Positions 9,486 through 17,658 of a stretch of 63,317 bases of DNA are shown one piece after another; position 1 is the first letter of the stretch, and each line of letters begins with the position of its first letter. A model generated the notes under the pieces. It was not told the origin of the DNA. It did no database searches and saw nothing but the letters and a program-made list of their open reading frames with translations. Position numbers and translations under genes: made by a program. This DNA is from Helicobacter sp. 11S03491-1. GTDB taxonomy: Bacteria; Campylobacterota; Campylobacteria; Campylobacterales; Helicobacteraceae. The stretch is from positions 1 through 63,317 of the forward strand of contig NZ_MLAO01000013.1 in assembly GCF_002272835.1 (NCBI RefSeq), written 5' to 3'.

Positions 9486-10064
9486 CTACAAGGATACTTT
9501 TGGTTTATAGCTACTTTTTTCCACATTCATATAAAACTCTAAAATCAATTTATCGACGTCATTGGCTTTTTTAACAATTACAGGCAATAAGATTTTGATA
9601 CTCATGGGAGTATCTTTTAATTCAGTAAAAAAATTATTCATCGTTTGGACACTTTGGATCTCCCCACGCACAAAATACACATCTGTTATCATTTGGTTTT
9701 GCACATCATCTTGAGAGGATTTTTTAATAATTTCTACATTTTTAAAATACTTTTTCAGGTTATCTTTTAATCCGGGCATTGAAGATTGATAGGACATAAT
9801 ATCGAGTATTTTTTGATTAGCATTTTTAGTATTTTTAAGCAATGCTTGTGTGCTGTTAAAATCCTTTTGGACTTGCAAAAACACTGTTTTGATCTTTTTT
9901 TCTTCAATATATTGAAGCTTATACATTCCAATCATGGGCCACAAAAAATAATTAATACTGATCCCTACAGCTAAACAAAAAATAACAAAAAAAATCATAT
10001 TTCTAATAACAAGTTCAGGATCTACATTGATATAAAATAAATTTTTAGAGTTTTTAATTTTCAT
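9486..10064 (-). CDS. PilO-like bitopic inner-membrane protein
   Basis: A 192-residue protein with a short cytoplasmic N-terminus, one transmembrane segment (NMIFFVIFCLAVGISINYFLW), a coiled-coil stretch and a C-terminal alpha/beta domain: the layout of PilO/GspM. I chose the ATG at 10064 (MKIKNSKN) because a strong purine-rich ribosome site (AGGGAGG) precedes it; it overlaps the preceding gene by 11 bases. A longer frame to 10148 lacks such support. It is the last gene of a three-gene PilM/N/O-like unit. Homology is judged from architecture and gene order, not from clear motifs. Confidence 0.55.
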   Translation of the reverse strand: MKIKNSKNLFYINVDPELVIRNMIFFVIFCLAVGISINYFLWPMIGMYKLQYIEEKKIKTVFLQVQKDFNSTQALLKNTKNANQKILDIMSYQSSMPGLKDNLKKYFKNVEIIKKSSQDDVQNQMITDVYFVRGEIQSVQTMNNFFTELKDTPMSIKILLPVIVKKANDVDKLILEFYMNVEKSSYKPKVSL

Positions 10065-10596
10065 TAGTCCCTCCCTTTGGTGATTCAACGATAGAAGTTT
10101 TAGATTGACTTGTAGAAACAAAATGATACCAACCATTTGAAAGCGCAAAAAATGTTACATGGCTTTTGCCAAAAATTGCCTTGAGAGGATCTTGCAAAAG
10201 AAATTTAAATACTTCTTTTGAAGGGACAGAGCCTTTTAAACTCAAAGAATCATTGCCAATCTCAATATAATTAATCGTAATTTGATCAGGAATAATATTA
10301 AAAAGATTAATAATAGCATCTCTAACCATAAGATTATGAATTTGTCTATTTTTTGCCAAATCAATTTCAGAAAGTATCCGTTCTTGATAAGAATTAAGTT
10401 TGGTAATTTCATCTTGATAGAAAACTTGCTTTACTTGATAATTCTTAATTCGTTCATGCGAAAGAAAAATCTGGTATTTAAGCAGACTCAAAAAACCAAA
10501 TACAATCACCATAGATAAAAAAATATAAAAAACCCATATCTTAGTAATTTTAGCTAGAATATATTTGGGTTGAGGATTAAGAAAACTAAACTTCAT
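10054..10596 (-). CDS. PilN-like bitopic inner-membrane protein
   Basis: A 180-residue protein with a cytoplasmic N-terminal tail of about 20 residues (PilN proteins use this to contact PilM), one transmembrane helix (IWVFYIFLSMVIVFGFLSLL), a coiled coil and a small periplasmic domain containing IPDQITINYIEIGNDSLSLKGSVPS, very like the PilN 'lP..v.l..i......l.l.G.a.s' pattern. The ATG at 10596 overlaps the upstream stop as ATGA. It would form an inner-membrane complex with the neighbouring PilM-like and PilO-like proteins. Confidence 0.65.
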   Translation of the reverse strand: MKFSFLNPQPKYILAKITKIWVFYIFLSMVIVFGFLSLLKYQIFLSHERIKNYQVKQVFYQDEITKLNSYQERILSEIDLAKNRQIHNLMVRDAIINLFNIIPDQITINYIEIGNDSLSLKGSVPSKEVFKFLLQDPLKAIFGKSHVTFFALSNGWYHFVSTSQSKTSIVESPKGGTNEN

Positions 10597-11603
10597 AAAT
10601 TGCCCTTCTTAAACTCAATTTTTGATAACCCAACCAATTCATCCACAATACAAACGGATATTTTTGATGTCTCAATCATCGTATTTTCTCCCAGATAATT
10701 CAAAGCCCCATCAGATATACCATAAGCATCTAAAATAACAATTTCCTCAATAAATTTACTTTCATACAGCTCATTTGAATAAAATTCTCTCAAAGAATTT
10801 TGAATAATATTAGATACAATAGATATTTTTGTAAGATCATTAACTTTGTCTTTTGAAGAATCTTCTTCTTGGTTGTCTAATAGAAGTTTTTCATTCAATT
10901 TATCAATAAAAAATTCAGAATCCAAATCTACTAAATCATCAATCTCATCATCTAAATCTTCATCTTTATAATCCATAGTAGGCAAATCGGTATGGAAATC
11001 CTTTTTTTCTAAAGACTCTTGTTCAATTTCCATATCCTCCACTTCACCTTCTACCATAAAATACCCACCAAAATAAATCCCTTCTAAATCAGCTACCAAC
11101 AAAGAAACACTACTCCTCTCTTGCAACACATAAAGGCTTGTTTTAGAACCTATTTTATTTTTAATCCGGTGATAGATGACAATAAAAGGCGAAAATAAAA
11201 AATCAATTCCGTTGATTTTTGAAAACCTGGCTGCATTCTCTTGAATAGCTGAATTTTTAATATAAACTTTCCAAGTATTGAAGTCCAAAATATTGCATTC
11301 TTTAGGATTGATGCCGTATTTTGATAAATCTTCTTTTTTTTCTTTATTGATAATTCCTTGATTATAATTCTTAGACATAGCACTCAGATAAGTAAAAGGG
11401 TATTTCTCTTGATAACTCCTAATCAATTTTATAGCATCCATAGACACTTCATTGTCAATAGTTTTAAACTCTCTATTAAAATCTTCAATGACCTTGCCAT
11501 CTTTAATACGCATAACTTTAAGTGAACAAATTTTACTATCGACATTCACTCCGATAAACACATTTGAAAAAAAATTTCTTATCAGTCTGGAAAAAATATT
11601 CAT
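10593..11603 (-). CDS. PilM-like cytoplasmic protein with acidic insertion
   Basis: A 336-residue protein at the PilM position of a PilMNO-like unit. The N-terminus (NVFIGVNVDSKICSLKVMRIKDGKVIEDFNREF) resembles the first beta-hairpin of actin-like PilM/GspL proteins, and the C-terminal part (FIEEIVILDAYGISDGALNYLGE) recalls the later actin-fold subdomain. Between them is a strongly acidic, probably disordered stretch (about residues 185-255, rich in D/E). The closest relatives I recall are uncharacterised H. pylori genes at the same position, next to the LPLAT and miaB. The actin-fold assignment is tentative. Confidence 0.5.
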   Translation of the reverse strand: MNIFSRLIRNFFSNVFIGVNVDSKICSLKVMRIKDGKVIEDFNREFKTIDNEVSMDAIKLIRSYQEKYPFTYLSAMSKNYNQGIINKEKKEDLSKYGINPKECNILDFNTWKVYIKNSAIQENAARFSKINGIDFLFSPFIVIYHRIKNKIGSKTSLYVLQERSSVSLLVADLEGIYFGGYFMVEGEVEDMEIEQESLEKKDFHTDLPTMDYKDEDLDDEIDDLVDLDSEFFIDKLNEKLLLDNQEEDSSKDKVNDLTKISIVSNIIQNSLREFYSNELYESKFIEEIVILDAYGISDGALNYLGENTMIETSKISVCIVDELVGLSKIEFKKGNL

Positions 11604-11655
11604 TATAGCCCTATCTGTTGATGATGGATTATTTTATCAAAAGCCAAATACTCTG

Positions 11656-12282
11656 TCATAAAGGATGCTCCATTCGTTCATATACCATTTTTTTTGCTGC
11701 CAACATATCCATATCTTTGGGGATATAAAAAGGATCTAACATATAATAATCAATTTTCGAAAAAGGCTTTGGAATTTTAAATTTATCCCAAGTGGAGAGT
11801 TCATAGCAACGATTAAAAACAACCTTTGATACGCTTATGCCGATACCTGTTTTTTGCGCCATTGCCACTACACCATCAGCAATATGGTGATAAGGACCTT
11901 TAGGACCATCAGGAGTAATCCCCATATCCCACCCATCTCTCAAGCATTGAAATGACTTTACAAGCACGCGCGTACCATTTTTGCTCGTCGATCCTCGAAT
12001 GGTGCGAAATCCAAAAAAACTATAAAACTTAACCATCAGCTCTCCATCAAAATGATTACTTGAAATCACATATATTTTAGGTTTTTTGCGAACTTTGAGA
12101 TAAGCAAAAGGAAGCATCAGAAATTCTCCATGCCAAAAACTTGCAATAAAATTTGTCTCTTTCAAAGATTCTGATAAATGAAACCGATTCTTGCAACTCC
12201 AATAAAGTACCCACAAAATTATCCAAACAATACGAGGCAATATCGCCAAAATAATCTTTTGTTTAAACTTTTTTAGATTCAT
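11656..12282 (-). CDS. DUF374-family lysophospholipid acyltransferase-like protein
   Basis: A 208-residue PlsC-like protein of the DUF374 family, probably an acyltransferase acting on lipid A or phospholipid intermediates at the inner membrane. Visible motifs are FWHGEFLMLPFAY (with the HX4D-related site altered as in DUF374), the RGS box RTIRGSTSKNG, and the family mark GITPDGPKGP. An N-terminal hydrophobic segment is present. The ATG at 12282 overlaps the miaB stop as ATGA; an in-frame ATG at 12291 is the alternative. Gene order miaB-LPLAT is the same in H. pylori. Confidence 0.8.
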   Translation of the reverse strand: MNLKKFKQKIILAILPRIVWIILWVLYWSCKNRFHLSESLKETNFIASFWHGEFLMLPFAYLKVRKKPKIYVISSNHFDGELMVKFYSFFGFRTIRGSTSKNGTRVLVKSFQCLRDGWDMGITPDGPKGPYHHIADGVVAMAQKTGIGISVSKVVFNRCYELSTWDKFKIPKPFSKIDYYMLDPFYIPKDMDMLAAKKMVYERMEHPL

Positions 12283-13586
12283 TTTATACATCGCCCTATC
12301 AAACTTCCGCCTTCATTTTGACTTATCTGTACATTTACAATATCGCCAATTTTTAAAACTTCTTGGGGAATCTTAATGAGTTTTCCTGTATCACTCCTTC
12401 CTTCAGAAAAACTATCCTCCCCATGTTTGATATTTTCAATCAATACTTCATGAAGATGTCCTATTTCCTTTTTTGCTTTATCTCTTAGAATTGTTTTATG
12501 TTTGTCTTGAAGTATAGCAAGCCTTTTTGAAGCTACTTCTTTAGATACTATGCTTTCTTTACCCCACTGATAAGATTCTGTATGGGGACGAGGTGAGTAT
12601 ATGAAGCTATACATCGTATCAAATTGCACACTCTCAAGGACATCCATTGTATGAGCAAAATCTTCTTCACTCTCACCCGGAAAAGCCACAATAATATCTG
12701 TGCCAATACCCACATGAGGAACAAGAGACTTGAGTTTAGCCACGCGATTGAGATACCATTCTTTGGTATAACCTCTCCTCATTGATTTGAGAATTTTACT
12801 TGATCCGCTTTGTAAGGGCATATGAATACATTTGCATATTTTGGGGTTAGATGCAAACTCTTCCAGGAACTCATCATCCATATGCAAAGGATGGGGAGAA
12901 GTAAAACGAATTCTTTTTATCCCTTCAATTTTGCTAATCTCTCTCAATAACCCTGCAAAATTAATCATCTTGTGGTTAGAAGAAAAACGAACTCCATAGT
13001 TATTTACATTTTGTCCTAAAAGCATCAATTCTTTCACGCCATTTTGAGCAAGCTTTTCGGCTTCAGATAAAATCAAATCCAATGGAATAGAAATTTCTTT
13101 ACCGCGAGTGTGGGGGACAATACAATAAGCGCATCTCTTATCGCAGCCAATAGAAATATTTAATAATGCCTTTATCCCTATATTTCCGGCAGTATCGAAT
13201 ACATAAGTGCTATCATCATAATCCACTCCAACTTCAACAGCTTTATCCCTATGGATAACTTCAGAAATTTTAGAAATATTTCTTGCTCCTAATACAAAAT
13301 TCACACTCGGGGCTTTTTTGATGATTTCTTCCCCCATATGGCTGGCAGTGCAACCACAAATTCCAATTTTTGCATGAGGTTTTTTAATGAGGGCAAACTG
13401 ACCAATTTCTGAAAAAAGCTTACGTTCAGGTTTTTCTCTCACACTACAAGTATTGATAAGAATCAAATCTGCCTCTTTGGCATCTTCTGTGAGGGTATAG
13501 CCTTCTTTTGTTTTTAATTCTGCAATCATATGCTCGCTATCTCGCATATTCATGGCACAACCTAAAGTTTCTATATATAATTTCAT
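12279..13586 (-). CDS. miaB: tRNA-2-methylthio-N6-dimethylallyladenosine synthase
   Basis: A 435-residue radical-SAM methylthiotransferase that methylthiolates i6A37 in tRNAs. The N-terminal UPF0004 domain has the second-cluster cysteines C10 (TLGCAMN), C47 (INTCSVREK) and one of C77/C79. The radical SAM cluster is C148-x3-C152-x2-C155 in GCDKRCAYCIVPHTRG. A C-terminal TRAM domain ends the protein. Length and all motifs are normal. It overlaps the LPLAT gene downstream and follows the HP0268-like gene by 17 bases. Confidence 0.95.
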   Translation of the reverse strand: MKLYIETLGCAMNMRDSEHMIAELKTKEGYTLTEDAKEADLILINTCSVREKPERKLFSEIGQFALIKKPHAKIGICGCTASHMGEEIIKKAPSVNFVLGARNISKISEVIHRDKAVEVGVDYDDSTYVFDTAGNIGIKALLNISIGCDKRCAYCIVPHTRGKEISIPLDLILSEAEKLAQNGVKELMLLGQNVNNYGVRFSSNHKMINFAGLLREISKIEGIKRIRFTSPHPLHMDDEFLEEFASNPKICKCIHMPLQSGSSKILKSMRRGYTKEWYLNRVAKLKSLVPHVGIGTDIIVAFPGESEEDFAHTMDVLESVQFDTMYSFIYSPRPHTESYQWGKESIVSKEVASKRLAILQDKHKTILRDKAKKEIGHLHEVLIENIKHGEDSFSEGRSDTGKLIKIPQEVLKIGDIVNVQISQNEGGSLIGRCIK

Positions 13587-13603
13587 TCCATGCCTACTTA
13601 AAC

Positions 13604-13846
13604 CTAAATAATATGCAACTCATAAATGTAATCTTTTTCATCTAATCCAAATTTCACTTCTGATAAATAAGCACTTTTTCCTTTATTTTGAAAAAAACTT
13701 ACGACCTTTAATAAATCCTTATGATTATTACTTTTATCAAAATAAATCATATGGTTGTATTCAGGATTTAATTTCTCTGCTAATTTTTCTAAAGTAATTT
13801 TTTGTGTTTTATCTTCAAGTTTGGTTTTTGCAAGTATCAATTCCAT
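13604..13846 (-). CDS. HP0268-like small nuclease-family protein
   Basis: An 80-residue protein that matches, from memory, H. pylori HP0268 in length and in its ending (DEKDYIYELHII here). HP0268 has been reported as a small metal-dependent nuclease with an SMR-like fold. The start at 13846 (MELILAKTKLEDK) has GGAG upstream and gives the right length; upstream in-frame codons lack a ribosome site. It is followed by miaB on the same strand, and its 5' end faces nusA, which is transcribed divergently. Substrate in vivo is unknown. Confidence 0.8.
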   Translation of the reverse strand: MELILAKTKLEDKTQKITLEKLAEKLNPEYNHMIYFDKSNNHKDLLKVVSFFQNKGKSAYLSEVKFGLDEKDYIYELHII

Positions 13847-13951
13847 TTTGGACTCCGTTTTTTTAAAATCATATGAGTATATTCTAACCAGATTTGGCTT
13901 ATAGAAAGTTTGAGTAAAATTATTTCTAATCATTTTGGATAAATTTTTAGG

Positions 13952-13957
13952 TATAAT
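13952..13957 (+). promoter_or_regulatory. Putative -10 element of nusA
   Basis: GGTATAATACC contains a perfect TATAAT, preceded by an AT-rich stretch. The transcript would start near 13964 and give an 80-base leader before the nusA ATG. No clear -35 is seen. Confidence 0.5.
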
Positions 13958-14044
13958 ACCCTTTCTGCAAAACTTCCCCTGCTTCACAAGTATTCAAACT
14001 CAAGCAAATTTCGGGATAATCTTAAAAAACAAAAAAGGAATTAA

Positions 14045-15181
14045 ATGGAAAAAATATTAGATATTATTGAACTCATTGCCTATGAAAAAGGTCTTCAAGT
14101 TTCGATGGTTTCTCAAGTAGTCAAAGACTCTATTATCAAAATGGCAAAAAAAGAAATTGATGAAAATACAAATTATAGCGTTGAGGAAGATCCCAAAGAA
14201 AGAACGCTTAAACTCATTCAAACTCTTATAGTCTGTGAAGATAATGATACCGGAGTTATCCAAGATCCCAATAATTTTATCCCACTCCAAAAAGCCAAAG
14301 AAATGGCGCAAGATGTTAATATTGGCGATGAAATCAAATATGAGTTGAGTCTGGAAGATATGAGTAGAAATGCTGTGAATTCGCTTTTTAGAGATTTAGA
14401 ATTTAATATCCAACGCACAATCGAAGATCAATTATTTGAAAAATTTAAATCCAATACGGGTAAAATCATTACCGGCGTTGTTGTAAGGGTAGATGAAGCG
14501 CAAAATACTTTTATTGAAATTGATGAAATACGAGCTATTCTTTCTATCAAAAATCGTATTAAGGGCGAAAAATTTGTTGTAGGCGATACTGTTTCTTCTA
14601 TCCTCAAACATGTAAGCATTGATAGAAATGGCATTCGTCTGGAACTTTCACGCACTACTCCAAAAATGCTTGAAGAACTTTTAAAGCTTGAAGTCCCCGA
14701 AATTAAAGATGGTGAAGTTGTAATTGCAAAAAGTGCGAGAATTCCGGGAGATCGGGCAAAAATCGCTGTTTATTCTAACAATCCCAAAATTGACCCTATT
14801 GGCTCAAGTGTAGGGGTTAAGGGTGTAAGAATCAATGCGGTAAGCAAAGAATTAAATGGTGAAAATATTGATTGTATTGAATACTCTGAAGTGCCTGAAA
14901 TATTTATTTCCAAAGCCCTCTCCCCTGCCAATATTATTAGCATCAAAATCCAACCCTCCGGCGATCCAACCCTCCCCCCAAAAGCTATCGTCAATATCAT
15001 GAGTGATCAAAAAAGCAAAGCTATTGGCAAAAATGGGATTAATATCCGCCTTGCTTCCATGCTTACAGGACATGATATTGAACTTATTGAAATTGTTTCA
15101 CAAAAAGAATCTCAAAATACACAAGACCAAGCTGTCTCAAAAGTCGGTATAGATGCTCTGGAATCACTCTTTAGACAATAA
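14045..15181 (+). CDS. nusA: Transcription termination/antitermination factor NusA
   Basis: A 378-residue RNA polymerase-binding elongation factor. In order: an N-terminal domain (1-125), an S1 RNA-binding domain (about 130-200, GKIITGVVVRVDEAQNTFIEID), and two KH domains (about 230-345, including PGDRAKIAVYSN, DPIGSSVGVKGVRI and KAIGKNGINIRLAS). It lacks the C-terminal acidic repeats of the E. coli protein, as expected for Campylobacterota. AAAAAGG precedes the ATG. It is followed 25 bases later by the nucT-like gene. Confidence 0.95.
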   Translation: MEKILDIIELIAYEKGLQVSMVSQVVKDSIIKMAKKEIDENTNYSVEEDPKERTLKLIQTLIVCEDNDTGVIQDPNNFIPLQKAKEMAQDVNIGDEIKYELSLEDMSRNAVNSLFRDLEFNIQRTIEDQLFEKFKSNTGKIITGVVVRVDEAQNTFIEIDEIRAILSIKNRIKGEKFVVGDTVSSILKHVSIDRNGIRLELSRTTPKMLEELLKLEVPEIKDGEVVIAKSARIPGDRAKIAVYSNNPKIDPIGSSVGVKGVRINAVSKELNGENIDCIEYSEVPEIFISKALSPANIISIKIQPSGDPTLPPKAIVNIMSDQKSKAIGKNGINIRLASMLTGHDIELIEIVSQKESQNTQDQAVSKVGIDALESLFRQ

Positions 15182-15206
15182 TTCTTAAAAATACTCCGGA
15201 AAAAAA

Positions 15207-15746
15207 ATGAAAAATATAATTTTTAGATTTCTTTTGATTTTTCTCTTGTTCAATACCCTCTATGCAGATAAAATGCTTTATTTTATGCCTTATGAACAAA
15301 AAAATGCTTTGAATTCTTTGATAAAGTCTATTCAATCTTCTCATAAAAATATTGATATTTCTATTTATAGTTTTACCCATAGAGAAATCGCCAAAGCTCT
15401 TAAAAATGCAGCAAAAAGAGGAGTTAATATCCGTATTATTTATGATTATGAATCCAATATCAACAACCCTTACTCCACCATCGGTTATCTTAGCAAATAT
15501 AATCACATCCAAACTTGTCTCCTACAAGGACAAAAGAAACAAAATAAACACAAGCAATATTTTGGAATCATGCACCAAAAATTAGCCATTATAGATAATC
15601 ACACCCTCATTCTCGGATCAGCAAACTGGAGTAAAAATGCTTTTGAAAATAACTATGAAGTCCTTTTGCTAAGTGATGATACAACACTGATTGCTAAAGC
15701 TAAAAACTATTACAACAAAATGTTTAAACGCTGCACGCCCTATTGA
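15207..15746 (+). CDS. nucT: Exported phospholipase D-family endonuclease (NucT-like)
   Basis: A 179-residue nuclease with a signal peptide (MKNIIFRFLLIFLLFNTLYAD) and a single HKD motif: H123, K125, D130, then GSANW (137-141). Single-HKD proteins of this type dimerise to form the active site and cut DNA/RNA without metal. The H. pylori homologue NucT is membrane-bound and has been linked to purine acquisition and natural transformation. The 3' end overlaps the convergent yqeY by 7 bases. Function in uptake here is inference. Confidence 0.85.
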   Translation: MKNIIFRFLLIFLLFNTLYADKMLYFMPYEQKNALNSLIKSIQSSHKNIDISIYSFTHREIAKALKNAAKRGVNIRIIYDYESNINNPYSTIGYLSKYNHIQTCLLQGQKKQNKHKQYFGIMHQKLAIIDNHTLILGSANWSKNAFENNYEVLLLSDDTTLIAKAKNYYNKMFKRCTPY

Positions 15747-16186
15747 TTTAAATGTTTTTTAACCATTGCTGAAATTCTGTGCCCATTAGCGACTTCATTG
15801 AGATGTTTAAGCGCTCCCATTACTTTGCCCATATCTTTGGAAGATATCCCCCCAACTGCCTTGATAGTCTTGATAACTTCTTTTTCAAGCTCTTCATCGC
15901 TTAATTGTTTGGGCAAATATTCCAGAATAATCTGCATTTCTTTATTTTCTTTGTCAAACAGATCTTTCCTGTCTGCTTTCTTATAAGCATCTGCAGCATC
16001 AAGCCTTTGTTTATAAGCGCTTTTCAAAATCCCAATCACATCTGTGTCGCTCAAGACAATTCTTTTATCAACTTCAACTTGCTTCAAAGAACTATTCAGC
16101 ATACGTATTGTATCACGCCTAAAATTATCTCCATTTTTCATGGCTATTTTTAAGTCTTGCACCATTTTTTCTTTAATTGCACTCAT
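15740..16186 (-). CDS. GatB/YqeY domain protein
   Basis: A 148-residue helical protein of the YqeY family (KEKMVQDLKIAMKNGDNFRRDTIRMLNSSLKQVEVDKR..., and the C-terminal GGISSKDMGKVMGALKH). It resembles the tail domain of GatB, which contacts tRNA, and may assist tRNA-dependent amidation, but this is not established. It is divergent from flgH (64 bases between start codons) and convergent with the nucT-like gene. Confidence 0.88.
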   Translation of the reverse strand: MSAIKEKMVQDLKIAMKNGDNFRRDTIRMLNSSLKQVEVDKRIVLSDTDVIGILKSAYKQRLDAADAYKKADRKDLFDKENKEMQIILEYLPKQLSDEELEKEVIKTIKAVGGISSKDMGKVMGALKHLNEVANGHRISAMVKKHLNQ

Positions 16187-16197
16187 GGCATTTTCCT

Positions 16198-16215
16198 TTG
16201 GAATAAACTTTGCTT
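16198..16215 (+). promoter_or_regulatory. Sigma54 (RpoN) promoter of flgH-pse genes
   Basis: TTGGAATAAACTTTGCTT has the invariant GG (16200-16201) and GC (16212-16213) with exactly ten bases between them, matching the -24/-12 consensus TTGGNACNNNNNTTGCTT. Transcription would start near 16225, 26 bases before the flgH ATG at 16251. Two other near-identical elements occur in this window upstream of fliW and flgB. Confidence 0.85.
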
Positions 16216-16250
16216 TGTATTATACAGTTAGTTTGCAAAAGGATTTAGAA

Positions 16251-16970
16251 ATGCAAAAATTCTCTTTTAAAAATATGTTTATTTTGCTTTGGGCAATGGG
16301 AATTATAAGTGTTTACGCTTATGAACCTGAAATAGACCTCAACCCTCCTGCGTATGTTGAAGAAATGCCCTCTAAAGAATTTATCCCGGAATTTAGCAAA
16401 CCCGGAAGTCTTTTTGGGCAAGGTGAGCGTCCTTTATTTGCAGATAGGCGTGCAATGAAACCTGATGATTTAATTACTATCATCATCAATGAAACTTCTA
16501 ATGCTAATTACACCACTTCAAAAGCTTATAATACAGCTTCCGGAGGTAATTCCACGCCTCCAAGACTTGCCTATAACGGAAAGGATGCAAACAAACAAAA
16601 ATCAGCAGAATTCCTGGATGATCAAACCAATTATAGTCTCACCAAACCTTCTAATAATACAAATTTTAAAGGAGGAGGGGCTCAAAGTAAAAATGAGAAT
16701 CTTACTCTTACAATCACAGCTAGAATCATCAAAGTGTTGGAGAATGGAAATTATTTTATTTATGGGAATAAGGAAATTCTTGTAGATGGAGAAAAACAAA
16801 TCCTCAAAATTAGTGGCGTCATCAGACCTTATGATATAAGCAGAAACAATACTATTGAATCTAAATTTATCTCTGATGCTAAAATTCAGTATGCTAATAT
16901 TGGCTCTCTAAGCAACACAGATAAGAAAAAATTTGCTAGTGATGCCCTAGAGAGTGAGTGGCCATACTAA
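16251..16970 (+). CDS. flgH: Flagellar L-ring protein FlgH
   Basis: A 239-residue outer-membrane L-ring subunit of the flagellar basal body. The family block GSLFGQGERPLFADRRAMKPDDLITIIINETSNA is clear, and the C-terminus has ISGVIRPYDISRNNTIESKFISDAKIQYANIG. The start at 16251 is chosen because AAAAGGA precedes it and the upstream in-frame sequence is antisense to yqeY. The N-terminus is a signal-like hydrophobic segment (FILLWAMGIISVYAY) but has no lipobox cysteine, unlike enterobacterial FlgH. It directly abuts pseF (the next codon after TAA is ATG). Confidence 0.93.
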   Translation: MQKFSFKNMFILLWAMGIISVYAYEPEIDLNPPAYVEEMPSKEFIPEFSKPGSLFGQGERPLFADRRAMKPDDLITIIINETSNANYTTSKAYNTASGGNSTPPRLAYNGKDANKQKSAEFLDDQTNYSLTKPSNNTNFKGGGAQSKNENLTLTITARIIKVLENGNYFIYGNKEILVDGEKQILKISGVIRPYDISRNNTIESKFISDAKIQYANIGSLSNTDKKKFASDALESEWPY

Positions 16971-17657
16971 ATGAAAAAGGTTGCTATTATCCCTGCAAGA
17001 GGAGGGAGCAAAAGAATCCCTAAAAAAAATATTAAACTTTTTTGCGATAAACCTATTATCAGCTATTCAATTCAAAATGCTATTCAGAGTGGGGTTTTTG
17101 ATGAGATTATTGTAAGTACTGATGATGAAGAAATCGCAACAACAGCCATACAATATAATGCCAAAGTCCCTTTTTATCGTCCCAAAGAATTAAGCCTTGA
17201 TACAACCCCTACCCTCCCTGTTATCGCTCACGCCATTAAAGAACTTCAACTTCACTCAAATGATTTGGTTTGTTGTATTTATCCCACAGCCCCTCTTTTG
17301 CAACCCCAACATATTACACTTGCTCTAAAAAAACTTTTAGAAAATCCTCAAAAGCTTTATGTATTTTCTTGTGCTGCATTTGACTTTAGTCCTTGGAGAA
17401 GTTTTGTTATTAATGAAGAAAATGATATTTCTATGCTTTTTCCTCAATATGCCCTAAAACGTTCTCAAGATCTACAAAAAATTTATCATGATGCAGGCGC
17501 TTTTTATTGGGGAAAAGTCCATGCTTTTTGCGAAGAAAAAATGATTTTTGATTCCCATTCAATTGCTTTTATTTTACCCGGAATATTCGCGCAAGATATT
17601 GATACCCTTGATGATTGGTGTATTGCTGAAATAAAATACAAACTCAAGCACCCTTGA
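16971..17657 (+). CDS. pseF: CMP-pseudaminic acid (pseudaminate cytidylyltransferase)
   Basis: A 228-residue CMP-sugar synthetase that activates pseudaminic acid with CTP for flagellin O-glycosylation. The opening MKKVAIIPARGGSKRIPKKNIK is the conserved CTP-binding P-loop of this family. It starts at the base following the flgH stop codon, so it is cotranscribed with flgH. Neighbouring pseG, pseH and pseI make the pseudaminate (rather than sialic acid or legionaminic acid) assignment likely. Confidence 0.92.
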   Translation: MKKVAIIPARGGSKRIPKKNIKLFCDKPIISYSIQNAIQSGVFDEIIVSTDDEEIATTAIQYNAKVPFYRPKELSLDTTPTLPVIAHAIKELQLHSNDLVCCIYPTAPLLQPQHITLALKKLLENPQKLYVFSCAAFDFSPWRSFVINEENDISMLFPQYALKRSQDLQKIYHDAGAFYWGKVHAFCEEKMIFDSHSIAFILPGIFAQDIDTLDDWCIAEIKYKLKHP

Positions 17658-17658
17658 A

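Noticed and set aside
15740-15746. 7-base overlap of nucT-like and yqeY
   Set aside because: Ordinary convergent overlap.
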